Shown: piece by piece, positions 58,796 to 62,473 of the stretch
How the letters are laid out: each line of letters begins with the position of its first letter
Numbering within the stretch: the first letter of the stretch is position 1
Assembly (NCBI GenBank): GCA_944385535.1
Contig: CALWXR010000005.1
Location: 1-62,473 of the forward strand
Direction: 5' to 3'
Source: an uncultured Oscillospiraceae bacterium
GTDB lineage: Bacteria; Bacillota; Clostridia; Oscillospirales; Oscillospiraceae
Length of the DNA stretch: 62,473 bases
Notes under the pieces: model-generated
Told to the model about the DNA's origin: nothing
The model's input: the letters and a program-made list of their open reading frames with translations, nothing else
Databases searched by the model: none
Position numbers and translations under genes: made by a program

Positions 58796-59734
58796 TTATA
58801 CCTCGTTCACAGCCGCCGGGATACGGCTCTCGATCCACCCCAGAATGTCTTTGTAAACCTCCCGCCGGTTGATCTCGTTCAGGATCTCATGGCGGCACAG
58901 GGGGTAGATCTTCTGATCCACGTCCTTCATTCCCGCTTTTCGGAAGGCCCGGGCCGCCTGAACGACGCCCTTGCCGTAATTGCCCACCGGATCGTCTCCC
59001 CCGGCAATAAAGAATACTGGCAGGTTCTTGTTCATCTTCGCCAGATTTTCCGGCTTCTGGATGTAGTAGATGCCTTCCATCATATCCCGGAGCAGGCCGG
59101 TGGTGGCCACGAAGCCGCACAGAGGGTCGGCAACATATGCGTCCACAACGGCATTGTCCCGGGTCAGCCAGTCATAGCCGGTGCGGGGATGCTCCACCTT
59201 CCGGTTGTAACTACCGAAGATCAGCCGATCCAGCCGGCGGCTGCAGCTGGTCTGTCCCGCCCGCTTGCATACCGCCTTGGTCAAGGCAATTACAGCTGGC
59301 ATGGCAGAGGTTGGCTGCCAGCCGGTGCCGCAGAGAATGGCGGCGGTAAGCTCCCCGTCCGGATACCGGCACAGGATGGTTCTTGCCATAAAGGAGCCCA
59401 TGGAATGGCCGAAGAGGATATAGGGGATATCCGGGTACTCCTCCCGGGTCATGGTCATGAGACGATGGGTATCCTCCACGGCGGCAAACCAGCCCCCGTG
59501 GAAATACCCCCGGATCCCGCCGCCGTTGATAGACCGGCCGTGGCCCATGTGATCCTCCGCCACCACCAGAAAGCCCTGCTTCGTCAAAAAATCCGCAAAG
59601 CCCTCATACCGCTGGGCAAACTCCGCAATGCCGTGGACAATTTGAACGACCCCTCTGGGCCTTCCCTCCGGCTCCCAGCGGCAGCCGTGGATCTTTCCCT
59701 GGCCGCAGGAATCGAACCAAATGTCTTTTGCCAT
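58796..59734 (-). CDS. Alpha/beta hydrolase, lysophospholipase/monoacylglycerol lipase-like
   Basis: A 312-residue cytoplasmic hydrolase of the serine aminopeptidase/hydrolase-4 group. It has VVQIVHGIAEFAQRYEGFA (oxyanion region, about residues 29-47), EDHMGHGRS, and the nucleophile elbow FGHSMGSFMA (about 108-117). The acid is probably in AGGDDPVG and the His in LCRHEIL. Such enzymes cleave monoacylglycerol or lysophospholipid. It starts one base after the copper ATPase stop with GGTGGAG before the ATG, so it is in the same transcript; a link to copper is not obvious. Confidence 0.87.
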   Translation of the reverse strand: MAKDIWFDSCGQGKIHGCRWEPEGRPRGVVQIVHGIAEFAQRYEGFADFLTKQGFLVVAEDHMGHGRSINGGGIRGYFHGGWFAAVEDTHRLMTMTREEYPDIPYILFGHSMGSFMARTILCRYPDGELTAAILCGTGWQPTSAMPAVIALTKAVCKRAGQTSCSRRLDRLIFGSYNRKVEHPRTGYDWLTRDNAVVDAYVADPLCGFVATTGLLRDMMEGIYYIQKPENLAKMNKNLPVFFIAGGDDPVGNYGKGVVQAARAFRKAGMKDVDQKIYPLCRHEILNEINRREVYKDILGWIESRIPAAVNEV

Positions 59735-59735
59735 T

Positions 59736-59936
59736 TTACTCCACCACTTGGTAATCCGCGTCGGTAATGGCCTGCTTCAGAGCCGCCACATCCGCGTCGC
59801 CGGTGACGGTGACGGTTTTCGCCTGCAAATCTACCACCGCGTCCACAGTGCCGGGAACGGCCTTGCACACCTTCTCTACCCGGGCCTTGCAATGATTGCA
59901 CATCATGCCTTCTACTTTGATGACTACCGTATTCAT
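59736..59936 (-). CDS. Possible separate CopZ-like copper chaperone from an internal start in copA
   Basis: Inside copA and in frame, AATTGGAGGAGGAACCCATT is followed by ATG (59936), an excellent ribosome-binding site with normal spacing. Translation from it would give a 66-residue HMA protein beginning MNTVVIKVEGMMCNHC, the size of a stand-alone CopZ. The linker that joins it to CopA is the peptide encoded by this site, suggesting copA and copZ fused by loss of a stop codon. Whether both products are made is not shown. Confidence 0.5.
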   Translation of the reverse strand: MNTVVIKVEGMMCNHCKARVEKVCKAVPGTVDAVVDLQAKTVTVTGDADVAALKQAITDADYQVVE

Positions 59937-62240
59937 AATGGGTTCCTCCTCCAATTTGATTTCTTCTGTGTTTCCCTGTTCTGTCTGAACAGCCGCCGGG
60001 ACGGTTTTCGGCTTGAACAGCCGCAGGCGCAAAGCGTTGCTCACCACAAACAGGCTGCTCATGCTCATGGCGGCGGCGCCCAGCATAGGGGTCAGCAGCA
60101 GGCCGAAGGGGATATACAGAGCCCCCGCCGCCACCGGAATGCCCAGGGTGTTGTAGAAAAAGGCCCAGAACAGATTCTCCCGGATATTCCGGATGGTGGC
60201 CTTGCTCAGCTCCACCGCGCCGCTGACCGCCCCCAGGGAGCTGTTCATCAGCACCACGTCCGCCGACTCCATAGCGATATCGGTGCCCGCCCCAATGGCC
60301 ATGCCCACGTCGGCGGTGACCAGGGCAGGGGCGTCGTTGATGCCGTCGCCTACCATGAGAACCTTGCGGCCCTGTTCCTGCAGCTTTCGCACCGCCCCGG
60401 CCTTATCCGTAGGCAGCACATCGGAGATCACATGCTCGATCCCCGCTTTCCCGGCAATGGCCCTGGCTGTAGCTTCATTATCGCCTGTAAGCATGACTAC
60501 GTCAAGCTTTAATTCTTTCATAGCCTTCACCGCTTCCACCGAATCCGGCTTCAGCACATCCGCGGCGGCGATGGTGCCCAGGTATTGCCCCCGCTCGTCG
60601 GCAAAGTGGAGGGGTGTCTTTCCCTGCCGGGCCAGATCTTCCATAGGGGGAATCGTCACCCCCAGCTCCTCCATCAGCCGCCCGTTTCCGCCGTAGCAGC
60701 GCACTCCATTGACCGTGCCCGCCACGCCCCGGCCGGGCAGTGTCTCAAAGTCCTCCGCCGGGGTATAGGGGTTAGATCCCATTTTTGTGAGAATCGCCTT
60801 GGCGAAGGGATGCTCGGACTTACACTCCAAAGCGGCGGCGGCGCCCATTAACTTGCTCATGCCGGCGCTGCCCGGAAGAATGTCCGTGACCTCCGGCTTG
60901 CCGGTGGTCAGGGTGCCCGTCTTGTCCAGCACCACGGTATCGATGTGGTGGAGATTTTCCAGGGCCTCCGCGTTTTTGAACAGCACACCCATTTGGGCCC
61001 CCCGGCCGGTGCCCACCATAATGGCCACCGGCGTGGCCAGTCCCAGGGCGCAGGGGCAGGAAATCACCAGCACGGAAATGGCGCAGTTCAGAGCAAATTC
61101 CAGAGAATACCCGGCGATCATCCACGCCAGGAAGGTCACCGCCGCAATGGACATGACCACCGGCACGAACACCCCGGCGATCTTGTCCGCCAGCCGGGCG
61201 ATGGGAGCCTTGGAGCCGCCCGCCTCCTCCACCATGCGGATCACCTGGGCCAGGGTGGTGTCCTGTCCCACCTTATCCGCCCGGAATTCCAAATATCCTT
61301 CCGTATTGATGGTAGCCGCCGCCACGGTAGCTCCGGGGAGCTTCTCCACCGGCACGCTTTCACCCGTCAGGGCGCTCTGATCCACCGAGGCCCGGCCGGA
61401 CAGGACTGTGCCGTCCACCGGGATACTGCCGCCGGAGCGGACAATCACAGTATCCCCTACCTGTACCTCTTCCACGGGAATTTCCTGAACGGTCTCCCCC
61501 CGCCGTACCTGGGCGGTTTTGGGACTTAAGTCCATCAAAGCCCGAATGGCGTCGCCGGTTTTGCCCTTGGCCCGGGTCTCCAGGTATTTGCCCAGGGTGA
61601 TCAGAGTCAGGATCATGGCGGCGGATTCAAAGTACAGGTTTTCCCGGTAGGTCTGCACCAGCTCCCAGTCTCCGTGGCCCATGCCCCAGGCCATCCGAAA
61701 CAGAGCGAACACGCCGTAGATCAGGGAAGCCAGCGACCCCACGGCAATGAGAGAATCCATATTGGGCGCCCGGTGCCACAGAGCCTTCAGCCCCCGGCTG
61801 TAGTACACCCGGTTCAGATACACCACCGGCAATGTGAGGAAGAACTGCACCAGCGCCGCCACCACCGCGTTTTCCAGCCCATGATACCAACCAGGCGTGG
61901 GCAGCCCCACCATATGGCCCATGGTAAAGTACATAAGCACCACAAGGCAAGCGGCAGAGCCAAGGATCCGTCTTTTCATCTCCCCCAGGGCATCCTGGGC
62001 CGGCGTCTTTTCCTCCTGCCCGGCGTTTTTCTCCCCGGGGAGCCGGGCCTGATACCCGGCCTGCTCCACCGCCTGAATAACGGCGTCGGCAACGGAGGCG
62101 CTTTCCGCCTCCACCTGCATGGTTCCCGCCAGCAGATTCACCTCCGCCTTCTCCACCCCGGGAACCGCTCCGGTCACCTTCTCTACCCGGGCCGAGCAGG
62201 CGGCGCAGGTCATGCCGGTCACTTGAAATTTCAGCTTCAT
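59736..62240 (-). CDS. copA: Copper-translocating P-type ATPase with N- and C-terminal HMA domains
   Basis: An 834-residue P1B-type ATPase that exports Cu(I). N-terminal HMA domain: GMTCAAC (residues 9-15). Transport motif: SCPCALGLA (about 395). Phosphorylation site: DKTGTLT (about 436). Hinge: MVGDGINDAPAL (about 630). A second HMA domain follows the last membrane pair (about residues 769-834) with GMMCNHC. The N-terminal domain is typical; the C-terminal one is unusual and looks like a fused CopZ. GGAGG precedes the ATG at 62240. A weak GGTA...TACC repeat overlaps the -10; no clear CsoR or CopY site is seen. Confidence 0.95.
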   Translation of the reverse strand: MKLKFQVTGMTCAACSARVEKVTGAVPGVEKAEVNLLAGTMQVEAESASVADAVIQAVEQAGYQARLPGEKNAGQEEKTPAQDALGEMKRRILGSAACLVVLMYFTMGHMVGLPTPGWYHGLENAVVAALVQFFLTLPVVYLNRVYYSRGLKALWHRAPNMDSLIAVGSLASLIYGVFALFRMAWGMGHGDWELVQTYRENLYFESAAMILTLITLGKYLETRAKGKTGDAIRALMDLSPKTAQVRRGETVQEIPVEEVQVGDTVIVRSGGSIPVDGTVLSGRASVDQSALTGESVPVEKLPGATVAAATINTEGYLEFRADKVGQDTTLAQVIRMVEEAGGSKAPIARLADKIAGVFVPVVMSIAAVTFLAWMIAGYSLEFALNCAISVLVISCPCALGLATPVAIMVGTGRGAQMGVLFKNAEALENLHHIDTVVLDKTGTLTTGKPEVTDILPGSAGMSKLMGAAAALECKSEHPFAKAILTKMGSNPYTPAEDFETLPGRGVAGTVNGVRCYGGNGRLMEELGVTIPPMEDLARQGKTPLHFADERGQYLGTIAAADVLKPDSVEAVKAMKELKLDVVMLTGDNEATARAIAGKAGIEHVISDVLPTDKAGAVRKLQEQGRKVLMVGDGINDAPALVTADVGMAIGAGTDIAMESADVVLMNSSLGAVSGAVELSKATIRNIRENLFWAFFYNTLGIPVAAGALYIPFGLLLTPMLGAAAMSMSSLFVVSNALRLRLFKPKTVPAAVQTEQGNTEEIKLEEEPIMNTVVIKVEGMMCNHCKARVEKVCKAVPGTVDAVVDLQAKTVTVTGDADVAALKQAITDADYQVVE

Positions 62241-62332
62241 CGTATTCCTCCTTCCTGTTTTTCCAGGCGTTTCCAGCCGGTCTTTGCAAAACAGAAACAT
62301 TTTCATTGACAGAAACTTTTGCTTATGGTACT

Positions 62333-62360
62333 ATTTTACCATCTGATCCTAAAAAAGCAA
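62333..62360 (-). promoter_or_regulatory. Promoter for copA
   Basis: TTGCTT, 16 bases, TAAAAT on the minus strand, about 95 bases before the copA ATG. The -10 lies inside GGTA-CTATTT-TACC (plus-strand sequence, 62327-62340), a short inverted repeat that could be an operator. 62361-62473 shows nothing recognisable. Confidence 0.55.
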
Positions 62361-62473
62361 GTATGCACTATTTTGTACGATACTACCTAAAAAGATACTA
62401 GGAACTTGTAAAAGTCTCTAAACGCCGGGCAACAGGAAACGGAAAACCATACCCCAAAAGGAAAACACCTAAG

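Noticed and set aside
62241-62473. CsoR or CopY operator upstream of copA
   Set aside because: Only a half-site ATACCCC at 62448 and a short GGTA...TACC repeat; neither meets the known full operator patterns.
1-62473. CRISPR arrays, prophage genes, IS transposases, toxin-antitoxin pairs
   Set aside because: None seen: no evenly spaced direct repeats, no integrase, capsid, transposase or recognisable toxin/antitoxin gene in any frame.

Overview
This window reads as core chromosome of a Gram-positive, GC-rich, anaerobic, probably spore-forming member of the Clostridia, most likely an Oscillospiraceae-type gut bacterium. The evidence is a Firmicutes-style dcw cluster with a PASTA-bearing transpeptidase, the spore-maturation pair spmA/spmB, a trmN6-rsmI-abrB block ordered as in Bacillus, a 2[4Fe-4S] ferredoxin and rubrerythrin, a FabK-based fatty-acid operon, an ECF transporter S component, a RACo-like activator, and a surface protein with a PPKTG sorting signal. 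Promoters resemble sigma-A consensus (TTGACA-N16/17-TATAAT), and most starts carry a clear GGAGG-type ribosome-binding site. The species assignment is inference.

Layout. 1-225: tRNA-Asp (cut by the window edge) and tRNA-Val with a consensus promoter. 301-15261 (minus): the division and cell-wall cluster mraZ-rsmH-ftsL-pbp-murE-murF-mraY-ftsW-murG-ftsQ-ftsZ, followed by a methyltransferase and hslO; murD, murB, murC and ftsA are absent from it. 15499-18224: clpC, divergent from a ferredoxin. 18316-22880: trmN6-rsmI, abrB, spmA-spmB, rubrerythrin, nagB. 23113-29080: ECF S component, an esterase, then a minus-strand operon tmk, DJ-1/PfpI, mltG, U32 protein. 29188-32042: an RNA helicase/DprA-like pair bracketed by two inverted copies of a short element ending in TGTCTG...CAGACA, with a hairpin-dense intergenic mosaic. 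32161-33297: a secreted protein. 33356-43873 (minus): a 13-gene fatty-acid synthesis operon, acpP-accBCDA-fabH-fabK-fabK paralogue-fabD-fabG-fabF-fabZ-marR, behind a consensus promoter with an inverted repeat. 44175-46702: Y-family polymerase, P-loop kinase, YolD-like protein. 47216-50014: a zinc alcohol dehydrogenase divergent from a RACo-like protein. 50015-52561: an AT-richer leader region and a sodium:solute symporter. 52663-53566: tRNA-Leu and a sorting-signal protein. 53908-57817: alanine-type symporter plus aminotransferase, ArsC/Spx protein, truA with a small upstream gene. 57993-62360: lipoprotein, hydrolase and a copper ATPase.

The two large systems are peptidoglycan/division (dcw cluster plus the distant mltG) and membrane lipid synthesis (complete acetyl-CoA carboxylase plus the type II elongation cycle). 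I see no prophage, IS transposase, CRISPR array or toxin-antitoxin pair. The most interesting departures from ordinary annotation are the copper ATPase with a C-terminal metallochaperone domain preceded by an internal ribosome-binding site, the paired TGTCTG elements, the structured leader of the sodium symporter, the duplicated FabK-type protein with a cysteine tail, two tiny genes or leaders missed by length cut-offs, and the long basic tail of FtsQ.
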